DNA of 64,000 bases from Bacteroidaceae bacterium (GCA_017408685.1 JAFQUE010000018.1:36909-100908); one strand, 5' to 3'; shown: positions 27,569-37,007, counted from the stretch's first letter. Made by a program: numbers and translations. Notes: a model not told the origin generated them from the letters alone.

Positions 27569-28372
27569 TCAATAGGCAGGAGCCAAGTTATTGCGCTCGA
27601 TATCCTTGAAGTAGTTCACAGTACCCACCTTGAGTTCTGCTGTTGCAGCGTCATCGCAAACGATTATACCGCTCTGGTGCATTTGGAGTACGCTGATTGT
27701 CCACATCTGTGTCACACTGCCTTCAACTGCATGATAGAGAGCCTGAGCCTTGTTGTGACCATTCACAAGGATAAGAACCTCCTTGGCATCCATAACAGTA
27801 CCTACACCAACAGTAACGGCTGTCTTTGGAACCTTGTTTATGTCATTGTCAAAGAAACGTGAGTTCGCAATGATTGTATCTGTTGTAAGAGTCTTGATAC
27901 GTGTACGTGAAGCAAGTGAAGAACCCGGTTCGTTGAACGCGATGTGACCATCGGGGCCGATACCGCCAAGGAAGAGATCGATACCGCCGTAAGACTTGAT
28001 TTTCTCCTCGTAACGTGCGCACTCGGCAATGAGGTCCTCGGCATTACCGTTGAGGATGTTTACATTCTCCTTCTTCACGTCTACATGGCTGAAGACGTTG
28101 TTCCACATGAAAGAGTGATAACTCTCGGGGTGCTCCTCGGGAAGACCTACATACTCATCCATGTTGAATGTAACCACGTTCTGGAAACTGACAATACCCT
28201 TGTTGTAAAGGTTAATCAACTCCTTATAAGTACCCAGAGGAGTTCCACCTGTAGGCAATCCAAGCACGAAAGGTCTTTCGGCTGTAGGTTTGAAATCGTT
28301 GATTTTCTTTGCTACATAAGAAGCAGCCCAGCATGACAACTGCTGATAGTTTGGTTGAATGATTAAACGCAT
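27569..28372 (-). CDS. nagB: Glucosamine-6-phosphate deaminase
   Basis: A 267-residue enzyme turning glucosamine 6-phosphate into fructose 6-phosphate and ammonia, so feeding amino sugars into glycolysis. Seen motifs: [16 protein letters not shown] (phosphate binding, about 38-53), FNMDEYVGL with the catalytic Asp, and [24 protein letters not shown] with the catalytic Asp/His/Glu set. Length equals the E. coli enzyme. It lies 12 bases after the GH43-like lipoprotein gene; a GH20 hexosaminidase about 9 kb away could supply the N-acetylglucosamine. Confidence 0.96.
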   Translation of the reverse strand: MRLIIQPNYQQLSCWAASYVAKKINDFKPTAERPFVLGLPTGGTPLGTYKELINLYNKGIVSFQNVVTFNMDEYVGLPEEHPESYHSFMWNNVFSHVDVKKENVNILNGNAEDLIAECARYEEKIKSYGGIDLFLGGIGPDGHIAFNEPGSSLASRTRIKTLTTDTIIANSRFFDNDINKVPKTAVTVGVGTVMDAKEVLILVNGHNKAQALYHAVEGSVTQMWTISVLQMHQSGIIVCDDAATAELKVGTVNYFKDIERNNLAPAY

Positions 28373-28384
28373 AATAGTTGATAT

Positions 28385-29419
28385 TTAAAAGTTATAGTAT
28401 CCTATTTTTTCAAGTTTTTCAAACTGGCGGTCCATTTTCATGAACCGCGGGACCTTGATGTTCTTGCCATTTATTAAAGTATCCTTATGGAATGCCATCA
28501 CCAACGTTCCGTCATAGTCGGTAAAGAGCGAAGCACCACCTGCATTGCCCTTCACGAGCGGTTGCGGTTCGGCCACCCATGGTCCATTGAGCCAATGCCC
28601 GAGTTCATTTGTCGTATATGCCACCGCCACAACACTCTCCTCGCCGTCATACGCTGTAAAAAGCAGACCGGCAGCACCGGTATCGGTAACAAAGAGATAT
28701 GGAGCCTCTATCGGCCTGCCGTCTTTTGCAACATCAAGGGCATTGTCGGCGCCGCTGAACATGACATAAGACTCACCCATTCTCTTTTCCATATCCTTGG
28801 TAAAGCGTATTATCCTCAACACACCACCGGGTTCATTGGAGTCGCTGTATATCATATACCCGGCATCCATCTCATCGGTACAGAAAGTAGGATGACCGGC
28901 AACCTCAAGGCTATCGAGCAGCATACCCTCACCGGCTACGGGGATATACGGACCGGTTATCTCATCGGCCGTAAAAACAGCGCACGAGATATGCCCCGAT
29001 GTCTTGTCCTGTAATGACGCCATATAACAATACCTGCCATTATGGGCATGAATCTCCGGTGCCAAGATTTCAGAATCCTTGCCATACCAAGAATCATCGG
29101 ACACACGCAACACGTTATACGGACCGGTCCATGTCCTGAGGTCACTGCTTGTCCACATGTAACCACCGTCACCTATCATATAATAGATATTTGACTTGCG
29201 CTCATACCGGACAAACGGATTCGCAAGTTCCATGGTATCGACAGCAACCACACGTGCAGGCAAACTGTCAGGAGTCGCAAATTTCCATTCTACTTCACAA
29301 GCACCGTCGGTACCTCCACCACCCTGCCCGGCACACGAAACCATGGCAAGCAGCAACAACAGATATGGAAAAATTCTTTTTTTCAACCCTAAAACATATT
29401 TATTCGTAAAGATAAGCAT
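28385..29419 (-). CDS. GH43-like lipoprotein (five-bladed propeller)
   Basis: A 344-residue protein with a lipoprotein signal (KKRIFPYLLLLLAMVSC, Cys29), so probably held at the cell surface or periplasmic face. Propeller repeats and LAPEIHAHNGRYC and IEAPYLFVTDTGAAGL match family 43 glycoside hydrolases (arabinan/xylan-type), the last supplying the catalytic acid Glu. The N-terminal position that usually reads DP (general base Asp) is ANPFV here, with Asn67. It may be inactive, a binder, or use another residue. ATG 29419 is preferred to a TTG at 29434. Upstream partner of nagB in a two-gene operon. Confidence 0.78.
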   Translation of the reverse strand: MLIFTNKYVLGLKKRIFPYLLLLLAMVSCAGQGGGGTDGACEVEWKFATPDSLPARVVAVDTMELANPFVRYERKSNIYYMIGDGGYMWTSSDLRTWTGPYNVLRVSDDSWYGKDSEILAPEIHAHNGRYCYMASLQDKTSGHISCAVFTADEITGPYIPVAGEGMLLDSLEVAGHPTFCTDEMDAGYMIYSDSNEPGGVLRIIRFTKDMEKRMGESYVMFSGADNALDVAKDGRPIEAPYLFVTDTGAAGLLFTAYDGEESVVAVAYTTNELGHWLNGPWVAEPQPLVKGNAGGASLFTDYDGTLVMAFHKDTLINGKNIKVPRFMKMDRQFEKLEKIGYYNF

Positions 29420-29668
29420 TTTTAAATTAACCAAGCAAGTAAAAAAGCAAAGAAAAGCATTTTATTTTCACAAAAAGAACGCGAAGATAAAAAAGCAGTT
29501 CAAAAGACAGTTTGAATATCAAAAGAAATATCACTTATAAAAAGCGTATATTACATTTTGCTGTATCCGATATTCAAACAATTTCTAAAATTATATTTTT
29601 TTGACAGTAACAGCAGTGTAACACCGTGCGTTCATTTGTTTAACAGACAAACCAAAGTTTTTATCGGT

Positions 29669-30280
29669 ATGAAAAAGGGAAAAATTTATCTTGTTCTGTT
29701 TGTTCTGTTGTTTACGGGAATCTCACAACTCGCTGCTCAAGAGAAGAGAATGACCCGCAAGGAGAAAGAAGCCGCATGGCGCGCCGAACGTATGAAGAAA
29801 CGTGCGCTTGAAGAGCGTGAGGTAGCCCACAACGATTCCGTCGCATTCATGCAAGCCGTCAATGCCTTGAAGAACGGTTCATGGGCTCTTGAAGCCTCGA
29901 ACGTGACATTCGACAATGGAGTCACCCGGTTTGTCACCGAGAGTACCAACTTCGTTTCGGTAAACGAGGGTCAAGGCGTTGTACAGACAGCATTTGACAA
30001 CAGCAACATAAGTTCGCCTAACGGGTTGGGAGGTATAACACTCGAAGGTCAAATCAGCGGTGCAGAGATGAGAACAGACAACGAAGGCAACATATACCTG
30101 AACTATGCAATCCAAAGCAACGAAATATCGGCAACCGTAAGCGTTGTCATAACTGCCAATACCAACCAGGCCACAGCAACCGTGAACCCCAATTTCAGCA
30201 GTCGCCAGATGACGATGAGCGGATACATCTATCCTTACAACTCGGCAGGTATAATCGAAGGCAGTTCGGGCTACTACTGA
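29669..30280 (+). CDS. DUF4251 secreted protein, with in-frame stop before a further tail
   Basis: A 203-residue protein starting MKKGKIYLVLFVLLFTG with signal cleavage after QLAAQ. Then comes a charged helix (MTRKEKEAAWRAERMKKRALEE) and the DUF4251 domain (FMQAVNALKNGSWALEAS through ISATVSVVITANTNQATATV), a family common in Bacteroidetes secreted proteins, function unknown. The stop is TGA at 30278-30280, but the same frame stays open for 71 more codons of clearly biased composition, and the terminator lies beyond those. I chose ATG 29669, as the earlier in-frame ATG at 29558 would bury the signal peptide. Confidence 0.82.
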   Translation: MKKGKIYLVLFVLLFTGISQLAAQEKRMTRKEKEAAWRAERMKKRALEEREVAHNDSVAFMQAVNALKNGSWALEASNVTFDNGVTRFVTESTNFVSVNEGQGVVQTAFDNSNISSPNGLGGITLEGQISGAEMRTDNEGNIYLNYAIQSNEISATVSVVITANTNQATATVNPNFSSRQMTMSGYIYPYNSAGIIEGSSGYY

Positions 30281-30496
30281 CTGAACAGCAATGTTTCGCC
30301 ATCGTGGCGCTGGTACTACTCCACTACGTACCGTCCCGGTTTCCCGCCGCCTCCAATGTGGAGACCGCGGCCACCCAGACCGCCAATGCCGGCACGCCCG
30401 CCGGGATTCGGACCGCCAGGCATGGGAAACGGCAACCGTCCGCCGGGATTCGGAGGCGGAGGAGGCAACACACGGCCACCCGGGTTCACAAGATAG
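30281..30496 (+). pseudogene. In-frame Pro/Gly/Arg-rich tail after the TGA of the DUF4251 gene
   Basis: Directly after TGA 30278-30280 the same frame reads LNSNVSPSWRWYYSTTYRPG and continues with a tail rich in Pro, Gly and Arg to TAG at 30494-30496 (71 codons). It holds three RPPGF units. No ATG or ribosome site begins it on its own, and the transcription terminator (30506) comes 10 bases after this second stop. It therefore looks like the original C-terminus of the DUF4251 protein, lost by a nonsense change or reached by TGA readthrough. TGA is an ordinary stop elsewhere in the window, so general recoding is unlikely. Confidence 0.6.
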
Positions 30497-30505
30497 GAAA
30501 CAATA

Positions 30506-30531
30506 AAGGTCACGTGCGCGCACGTGACCTT
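30506..30531. terminator. Bidirectional terminator, perfect dyad
   Basis: AAGGTCACGTGCG/CGCACGTGACCTT, no loop mismatch. On the reverse strand it is followed by TATTGTTT, on the forward strand by ATAGTG, so termination is probably better for yebC. Confidence 0.65.
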
Positions 30532-30553
30532 ATAGTGTATATGAAGTACTTAT

Positions 30554-31279
30554 TTACTCTTCGGCAGGTTTCATGTTCGTGTAGACATTCTGCACATCGT
30601 CATCCTCCTCAAGACGTTCTACAATCTTGTCGATAGTAGCACGTTGCTCCTCGGTAACATCTTTAAGATCGTTAGGAATGCGTGTGAACTCACTGCCTGT
30701 AATCTCAAATCCCTTCTCCTCGAGTGTCTTCTGTATGGCACCGAAAGACTTGGGGTCGCCGTAGATTGTGATTTCATTCTCCTCTTCATCATATTCATCC
30801 TCTACACCGTAATCAATGAGGTCAAGAATCAATTCGTCCATATCAAGTCCTTCCTGTTTGGTGAATGTGAACACACTCTTGTGTGTGAACATGAAATCAA
30901 GACTGCCCTGTGTACCCAGTGTACCACCGAATTTGTTGAAGACTGCGCGTACATTGGCAACGGTACGTGTAGTGTTGTCGGTTGCGGCGTCAACAAAAAC
31001 AGCAATACCGAAAGGACCGTATCCCTCGTATGTAACCTCCTTGTAATCTTTCTGGTCCTTACCCATCGCGTTCTTGATAGCGCGCTCGATATTATCCTTC
31101 GGCATGTTCTCGCGCTTCGCGTTGGCAATAATCGCTCTCAAGTGTGAGTTTGTATCGGGGTCAGGACCACCTGCCTTCACGGCAATTGCAATCTGTTTTC
31201 CCACACGGGTAAATGTACGTGCCATGTTACCCCATCTTTTCAGTTTCGCAGCTTTACGGTATTCAAAAGCTCTACCCAT
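30554..31279 (-). CDS. YebC/PmpR-family protein
   Basis: A 241-residue cytoplasmic protein of the YebC family. The N-terminal MGRAFEYRKAAKLKRWGNMA, the RENMPKDNIERAIKNAMGK segment and EVTYEGYGPFGIAVFVDAATDN are all diagnostic. YebC proteins were first described as transcriptional regulators (PmpR) and more recently as helping ribosomes through proline-rich stretches. The gene follows pheT after 38 bases and is likely transcribed with it. Confidence 0.93.
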   Translation of the reverse strand: MGRAFEYRKAAKLKRWGNMARTFTRVGKQIAIAVKAGGPDPDTNSHLRAIIANAKRENMPKDNIERAIKNAMGKDQKDYKEVTYEGYGPFGIAVFVDAATDNTTRTVANVRAVFNKFGGTLGTQGSLDFMFTHKSVFTFTKQEGLDMDELILDLIDYGVEDEYDEEENEITIYGDPKSFGAIQKTLEEKGFEITGSEFTRIPNDLKDVTEEQRATIDKIVERLEEDDDVQNVYTNMKPAEE

Positions 31280-31317
31280 AGTATAAATTTATTTAGTTAT
31301 TATTACCTTAATTAATA

Positions 31318-33783
31318 TTATCTCTGTATCGCGCCCAAACGCTTCTGGAAGTTCTCCATGAGGCGTGCCATTGTCTTGTCTATAACCTTGTCATTAAGTG
31401 TCTGATTGTCATCCTGAAGAATGAAACTTACAGCGTAACTCTTCTTGCCCTCTTCAAGGTTCTTGCCCTCGTACACATCGAACAAGGTAACAGCCTTCAA
31501 CAGTTTCTTCTCTGTTTCACGGGCAACCTGCTCAATCTGTGCAAATGTCACATTATTGTCAATGAGCAATGCAAGGTCACGTTTCACTGCCGGATACTTG
31601 CTTATTTCGCCATAGCCTATTTTGGCGTTCTTCACAGCCTTCATCAGTTCTGTCCAGTTGATATCGGCATAAAGCACCTCGGCGTCAATGTCAAAACGCT
31701 TGGTAACCTTCTTGCGCAAAATACCGAGTTGTGCAATAACTTTCTTGTTGCTCTGCGCCTGAACCTGTATTGCAGCAGAGAATATATCATCGCTGAATGT
31801 TGTTACCAAGCGCATACCGGGTTTAAAGCCCAAGCGGTCGAATATATGTTCAACAACAGCCTTGAGGTCATAGACCGACAAAGGACGCCCGGCCTCAATC
31901 CATGACGAAGCGACATTATTCCCGGTCATCCACAAGGCAAGATGATTGCTCTCGCTGTAAGGACTGAGGATTTTTTCCTCCACACGTTTTTCCGCTTCAA
32001 AGCGGTAGCAGTTGCCGAACTCAAAGAAACTCAGGTCAGTAAACTTGCGGCTCACATTGCGCTGTATGCTTTCAAGACCGCCGAACAGCATTGTCTGACG
32101 CATAACGTTGAGGTCGTTGCTGAGCGGGTTCATAAGGCGCACAAGATTCTCGCTCTTGAAACTCTCGAGACCATCATAATATCCGGCAGCAATGAGCGAG
32201 TTGTTGAGGATTTCATTGAAACCGCAACCCACCAACTGTTCTGCAACAAGGTTCTGCAGTTTGTGAGACTTGTCCTCGGCACCCTTTGTTATTATTGACG
32301 AATGCAATGTATTGTCAAAATTCACATTGTTGTAGCCATAGATACGCATGATATCCTCGACAACATCACAAGGACGCTGCACATCCACGCGATAAGGAGG
32401 GACAAGAAGAGAAAGTCCCTTCTCGCTCTCGCCGGCAATCTTCATCTCAAGTGAGGTAACGATGTTCTTTACAGTCTCGGGGGCGAGTTCAACACCAATG
32501 AGACCATTCACATAACTATACTCGAGTTCGACCTTGAAATCTTCAACCGGTTCAGGATATATATCCTTTATTTCCATTGATATTGTACCGCCGGCAAGTT
32601 CCTTGATGAGCATTGCGGCCTGCTTGAGCGCGTAGATTACGCAGTTGGGGTCCGTTCCGCGTTCATAGCGGAAAGAGGCATCGGTCTGCAAACCATGACG
32701 GCGCGCAGTCTTGCGCACCCATGTGGGGTGGAAATAAGCGCTCTCAAGGAACACATTCTTTGTCTCCTCGGTAGTTCCTGACTCAAGACCGCCGAACACA
32801 CCCGCAATGCACATGGGTTCCTCGGCGTTGCATATCATGAGGTCACGTTCCGACAGTTTACGCTCTACACCATCGAGAGTAACAAAAGGAGTACCCTCGG
32901 GGAAAGTGCGCACTACAACCTTGCCGCCTTTGATTTTGTCGGCGTCGAAGCAGTGCATTGGCTGACCGTATGCATGGAGTATGAAATTTGTGATGTCGAC
33001 GATATTGTTGATTGGGCGTATGCCTATAATCTGCAGTTTGTTCTTTAGCCATTCAGGGCTCTCCTTTACGGTTACACCCTTTACGGTAACACCGGCATAG
33101 CGCATGCAGGCCTCGGTGTTCTGCACCTCAATATCAATTTCAAGAGAATTGTCATCGACCTTAAAGCCGTCGCATGAAGGACGCTGCAGAGCGCTGCCGC
33201 CCTTGTTCTGCATGGCATAAGCATAAAGGTCGCGTGCAACGCCGTAGTGCGAACATGCGTCGGCACGGTTTGGAGTTATGTCCACACCAATAAGATAGTC
33301 ACTCTTTATGTTATAGTACTCCTTTGCAGGTGTTCCGGGAACAGCGTCGGCCGGCAGAACAATAATGCCGTCATGGCTGTTGCCGACACCTATTTCGTCC
33401 TCGGCACAAATCATACCGAATGATTCTGCGCCACGGATTTTTCCTTTCTTTATTGTAAAGCACTCATCACCGCTGTAGAGTTTGGTACCGATGGTTGCAA
33501 CAACAACCTTCTGACCCGCAGCCACATTAGGCGCGCCACACACTATCTGCACGGGATTGCCGTCACCAAGATTCACTGTTGTTATATGCAAGTGGTCACT
33601 GTCGGGATGGTCTACACAAGTGAGAACCTCACCTATCACCAAACCTTCGAGACCACCTTTGATTGTCTGCACCTCCTCAACTCCGTCCGTTTCAAGACCA
33701 ATGGATGTAAGGGCCGCAGAAACTTCCTCGGGTGTCATGTCGAAACCGACATACTCTTTAAGCCAATTATAAGATATGTTCAT
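31318..33783 (-). CDS. pheT: Phenylalanyl-tRNA synthetase beta subunit
   Basis: An 821-residue subunit of the (alpha-beta)2 synthetase. The N-terminal tRNA-binding domain (about 40-150, VIGEVLTCVDHPDSDHLHITTV), the B3/B4 editing region (about 210-390, with HCFDADKIKGGKVVVR), the B5 domain and the C-terminal anticodon-binding fold (YPAVKRDLALLID to the end) are all in order. Length is typical of Bacteroidetes. pheS is not next to it. A -7 box at 33912-33919 gives a leader of about 120 bases with a hairpin and a tiny ORF. Confidence 0.96.
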   Translation of the reverse strand: MNISYNWLKEYVGFDMTPEEVSAALTSIGLETDGVEEVQTIKGGLEGLVIGEVLTCVDHPDSDHLHITTVNLGDGNPVQIVCGAPNVAAGQKVVVATIGTKLYSGDECFTIKKGKIRGAESFGMICAEDEIGVGNSHDGIIVLPADAVPGTPAKEYYNIKSDYLIGVDITPNRADACSHYGVARDLYAYAMQNKGGSALQRPSCDGFKVDDNSLEIDIEVQNTEACMRYAGVTVKGVTVKESPEWLKNKLQIIGIRPINNIVDITNFILHAYGQPMHCFDADKIKGGKVVVRTFPEGTPFVTLDGVERKLSERDLMICNAEEPMCIAGVFGGLESGTTEETKNVFLESAYFHPTWVRKTARRHGLQTDASFRYERGTDPNCVIYALKQAAMLIKELAGGTISMEIKDIYPEPVEDFKVELEYSYVNGLIGVELAPETVKNIVTSLEMKIAGESEKGLSLLVPPYRVDVQRPCDVVEDIMRIYGYNNVNFDNTLHSSIITKGAEDKSHKLQNLVAEQLVGCGFNEILNNSLIAAGYYDGLESFKSENLVRLMNPLSNDLNVMRQTMLFGGLESIQRNVSRKFTDLSFFEFGNCYRFEAEKRVEEKILSPYSESNHLALWMTGNNVASSWIEAGRPLSVYDLKAVVEHIFDRLGFKPGMRLVTTFSDDIFSAAIQVQAQSNKKVIAQLGILRKKVTKRFDIDAEVLYADINWTELMKAVKNAKIGYGEISKYPAVKRDLALLIDNNVTFAQIEQVARETEKKLLKAVTLFDVYEGKNLEEGKKSYAVSFILQDDNQTLNDKVIDKTMARLMENFQKRLGAIQR

Positions 33784-33911
33784 ATGTTATAGTTTTTATA
33801 TACTGCAAAGGCATGGAACATAGTGATGTACACACCTCATCACTTCAGGCACACCAACACTGTTCCTCAAAGGCATAAGCATACATTTACTGCCCGCTAT
33901 ATTCCAATTTG
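33784..33911 (-). promoter_or_regulatory. pheT leader with hairpin and a 13-codon ORF
   Basis: On the reverse strand the leader holds a small ORF, ATG 33886 to TGA 33845, reading MYAYAFEEQCWCA. Overlapping its 3' half is a two-part hairpin: GGAACA (33876-33871 side) with TGTTCC near 33814-33819, and GTGATG with CATCAC inside. Aromatic codons (Tyr, Tyr, Phe, Trp) ahead of a hairpin in front of a synthetase gene recall attenuation, but only one Phe codon is present and no ribosome site or U run is seen. Bases 33920-34145 show no gene or clear structure. Confidence 0.25.
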
Positions 33912-33919
33912 CAAAATTA
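33912..33919 (-). promoter_or_regulatory. -7 box for pheT
   Basis: Reverse strand TAATTTTG, an exact TAnnTTTG match; start expected near 33908. Confidence 0.45.
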
Positions 33920-34145
33920 CACTTTTTTATTTAAAAAATACGGTTCTCGGAGCAAAAAAGGTGAATTTCTGCATTTGAATCAACTCGTCGCGCGAAAAGA
34001 TGCAAAAGCGCATTCGTTACTCACTAAAGTTCATCAAAACCTATTCAGTGTTTTCATCAAGGAATAGTCGAGATGACAAATACGCCAAATTACAGTACTA
34101 ATTGTTATATCCGCGAATTGTTATACCGAACTCAAATTAATCTTT

Positions 34146-34946
34146 TTATTTCCTTTTCCGTGCCGTGATATGAAAACAGGCCTGTTTCACTTCATGCTTG
34201 ACAAAGCAGCGGCCATTTATCTTGAGGTCGCGGAGCACTTCGCCAAGCACAGCAATAAGGTCTACATCGCGGGCGTCCGGGGCATTCCTGTCAAGTTTTA
34301 CAAATCTCTTGTACGAAATGTCGAACGTAGTACCGTAGCAGTGCACCGAACGTTGCGAAGCATTCACATTCCTTTTTGAAAGACTCTTGACATCGGCGTC
34401 GGTCCTGAGTACCGAGGTTACTACAACACTATAAGGAGCAAGGTGCTTGTTGCGCAAGGAATCCTGAAAATTAACGCCAATCTCATAGAGCAGGTCGGCA
34501 GCCTCCTTCACAAGATAAGGTGTAGAATGCGTGAGGCGGTCAACCACATAGGGTTCAGGACCCACGAATCCCATATTGGAGCATACAAGATAGAGTTTAC
34601 GCGAGGCGTTAGGAATGCCGGCACGTGAAGCAAGCGGTTTTATACCAATCTGCTGCGCAGCCGCAAGATGTGTGTCGTTCATGTCATTGAACTCCTTGCG
34701 GCGGTTCCAGTACACTATTTTGTTTGGTTTGCCGTCGAGAGGTACGTGTTTGTCTACAATGGTGTCATCCTGTATTTCAAGAATATCCGGTTCAAGGACT
34801 TCTGCTTCCATTCCTGTATCAGACTGCTGCACCGGAATATCTCCATCACATCTGTTGTCGTTGCAACGACCAACGCAACGCACAAGTGCATACAATGAGA
34901 GTATCGAAATTATCGCAATAAAGACTTTATTCTGTAAGTGTTCCAT
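34146..34946 (-). CDS. Membrane-anchored M15-like (DUF5715-type) protein
   Basis: A 266-residue protein with an N-terminal hydrophobic segment (about 8-25) that can act as anchor or uncleaved signal, so the rest is periplasmic. The segment SVHCYGTTFDI matches the metal-binding pattern SxHxxGxxxD of M15/VanY D-Ala-D-Ala peptidases, and a late His in ACFHIT fits the third ligand. A role in peptidoglycan trimming is possible but not shown. The -7 box TATCTTCG (34962-34955) leaves a leader of about five bases, close to leaderless. Confidence 0.7.
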   Translation of the reverse strand: MEHLQNKVFIAIISILSLYALVRCVGRCNDNRCDGDIPVQQSDTGMEAEVLEPDILEIQDDTIVDKHVPLDGKPNKIVYWNRRKEFNDMNDTHLAAAQQIGIKPLASRAGIPNASRKLYLVCSNMGFVGPEPYVVDRLTHSTPYLVKEAADLLYEIGVNFQDSLRNKHLAPYSVVVTSVLRTDADVKSLSKRNVNASQRSVHCYGTTFDISYKRFVKLDRNAPDARDVDLIAVLGEVLRDLKINGRCFVKHEVKQACFHITARKRK

Positions 34947-34954
34947 AGTTGACG

Positions 34955-34962
34955 CGAAGATA
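34955..34962 (-). promoter_or_regulatory. -7 box nearly touching the start codon
   Basis: Reverse strand TATCTTCG whose last base is nine bases from the ATG at 34946; the expected leader is about five bases. Confidence 0.4.
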
Positions 34963-35015
34963 CAAAGAACTTGCGTAAAAATGGAAGCAGAACAATTAAA
35001 TTTCTGAAAAAAGTC

Positions 35016-37007
35016 CTATGCCCAAGGGTCATACCTGCCGTCTTCCTGCCCAAGGTCGCGCCTTACCAACCCACCTGTAAAATTGTAGATTTCCTCGAAT
35101 ACATTCTCAACATCTTCCTCTGTGTCAAAAGAATGGACATCGTATTTATTGTCCTCCATGGCTATGATTACAGCACCTCTAATCTCGCATGCGTTGCCAT
35201 AAAGCATTGTAGCCACGGTGTTATCGTCAAGGTCTTTAGCCATGCCCCAGCGGTCGACATACATGGTCACCTGCTTGTCCAGGCGGCATGCCTTTGTTAT
35301 CCGGGTGAGCGGATTTGAGAAGTGGACAGCGTCGAGCCCATCGGCACCTATGAGTTCAGCCATTTGAGCGGAAGACATTGCATTGACATCGGCTTCAACA
35401 AAATCCACAAAGCCTGAAGGCTGTATCACAAGCACTGTGGGTACGATTTCTGTCTTCTCCCCCTGCTGTCCGCCGGTTTCCTCATCGGAAACATCGACAT
35501 TGTCGGACTCATGCATAAGTTCCCATTTAGGACGCCATATATTCTCAATCTCATCGCCATAACCCATTGCTGCAAGTAGTTCGCTGTTTTCAATCACCTT
35601 GTCAACCATTGCTTCACTGCCATAGCGTGCCCCCATGAGCATGAGTTGTAATGTATTCTCTTTAGAGATACGCATATCTTCGGGAACAAAGTCATTGAAC
35701 TGCGGGTTTTCCATAATTTCAACAAGAAGTTCGCAACAGTATCTATCACGCAATACAACTCCTTTCTTTGCAATCTTTATTGCACGGGGCACATCAAGAG
35801 GGAATCCCATTATAGAATATGCCAAGTAACTCGCCAGGGCATAGGCGCATAATTCATCGCCATACAAAACGCCCCATTCAAGATTCTTATTCAGGCGTTC
35901 GTGTATCTCATTTTTCTTCTCGTCATCAAGTTCATCCCATGTGGCCTCATGTTCATAGCCCAAGATATAACACGGGGCAACTCTGCGGAATATACCTTCT
36001 TCCATCAACGCTTCATAATATTCCACATTACCAAGATTATAATATAAGAAAGCAAGAGAGTCGATTGGAGCATAGTACCCATTATGGATACACTCTTCGT
36101 AAGCGGCAATAGCGTCATCATATCTCTCCTCGGCCTCATAGTACCAACCAAGTTGTTCCCTCCACATGAGCAACGCACCGGGAGCCTTGGCCTCCATTTC
36201 GGCCTCAGCAATAGCCGCAGCCCTGTCGGCAGGCATGTTCCTTCCATAGAAGAGGTCACTGTTTCTCACAAGCCTTGCAAGTTCGCTACCCTTCTCTATT
36301 GCTGCAGCGTTGAGTTCCCGTGAAAGATTGCGGTCAAACACCAAGGTATCCTTTTCTGTATCGTATGCCTCGCCATAAAGATACATCCTTGACAACATAT
36401 ACAAAGCATCGGCAACGCCATTGTCGGCAGCATACTTGAAAAGTTCTGTTGCCGTCTTCAGTGATTCCTTGTCAAGGTGTGTACGGTAGAGCCATTGGGC
36501 ATAACCATACTTGCCATATGGGTCATCACTCTCGCGCAGAGTATCAACCATACTATCGGGCAAAGCCCTTACATCCAATTTGTTTATGAAACGCTTGAGA
36601 TAGTTCTTGTCATGAGTTATCTCAAAATCTTCCGGAATGTCCAAATCGGGAGTGTATTCATATTTAGGATTGTCATCGACCCACCACCCCGAATAACTTT
36701 GGAGCCACACGTCTACATACTCTTTATATGAACCGGACTCATGCGCCGGATGGACAAGCCTGCCAGCATTGTCATAATCGCCCTCCTGATACCACTCCCA
36801 GGGTTCTACAGGGTTCGGTTCAGTGGTCAGTTCACACAACGTACCAAAACCATGCCGTTTGCCATGAACAAACAAACCGGTGTACATGTACCGGGGGCCT
36901 TCAGATGTATGATACTCCATATTGCCGTAACCATGCGGCAAACCATTTTCATCTTCAGGACCACTATATACCTTCTTCTCAAACATTTTTTCTTCGGGCA
37001 ATTCCAT
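35016..37007 (-). CDS. MORN and Sel1/TPR repeat protein
   Basis: A 663-residue protein without signal peptide. Residues about 10-75 contain MORN-like repeats (LPHGYGNMEYH, VHGKRHGFGTL). From about 135 to 460 helical Sel1/TPR-type repeats follow, such as YGKYGYAQWLYRTHLDKESLK and AADNGVADALYMLSRMYLYG. The last 140 residues (from VPTVLVIQPSGFVDFV) recall DUF3846, a small domain also seen in phage proteins; this is by-eye only. It is likely a scaffold. ATG 37007 is chosen because the GTG at 37040 lies in the -7 box. Confidence 0.75.
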   Translation of the reverse strand: MELPEEKMFEKKVYSGPEDENGLPHGYGNMEYHTSEGPRYMYTGLFVHGKRHGFGTLCELTTEPNPVEPWEWYQEGDYDNAGRLVHPAHESGSYKEYVDVWLQSYSGWWVDDNPKYEYTPDLDIPEDFEITHDKNYLKRFINKLDVRALPDSMVDTLRESDDPYGKYGYAQWLYRTHLDKESLKTATELFKYAADNGVADALYMLSRMYLYGEAYDTEKDTLVFDRNLSRELNAAAIEKGSELARLVRNSDLFYGRNMPADRAAAIAEAEMEAKAPGALLMWREQLGWYYEAEERYDDAIAAYEECIHNGYYAPIDSLAFLYYNLGNVEYYEALMEEGIFRRVAPCYILGYEHEATWDELDDEKKNEIHERLNKNLEWGVLYGDELCAYALASYLAYSIMGFPLDVPRAIKIAKKGVVLRDRYCCELLVEIMENPQFNDFVPEDMRISKENTLQLMLMGARYGSEAMVDKVIENSELLAAMGYGDEIENIWRPKWELMHESDNVDVSDEETGGQQGEKTEIVPTVLVIQPSGFVDFVEADVNAMSSAQMAELIGADGLDAVHFSNPLTRITKACRLDKQVTMYVDRWGMAKDLDDNTVATMLYGNACEIRGAVIIAMEDNKYDVHSFDTEEDVENVFEEIYNFTGGLVRRDLGQEDGRYDPWA

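Noticed and set aside
30316-30513. 65-codon reverse Pro/Gly-rich ORF
   Set aside because: Mirror of the Pro/Gly-rich DUF4251 tail; GC-rich codons of the forward frame make the opposite strand open.
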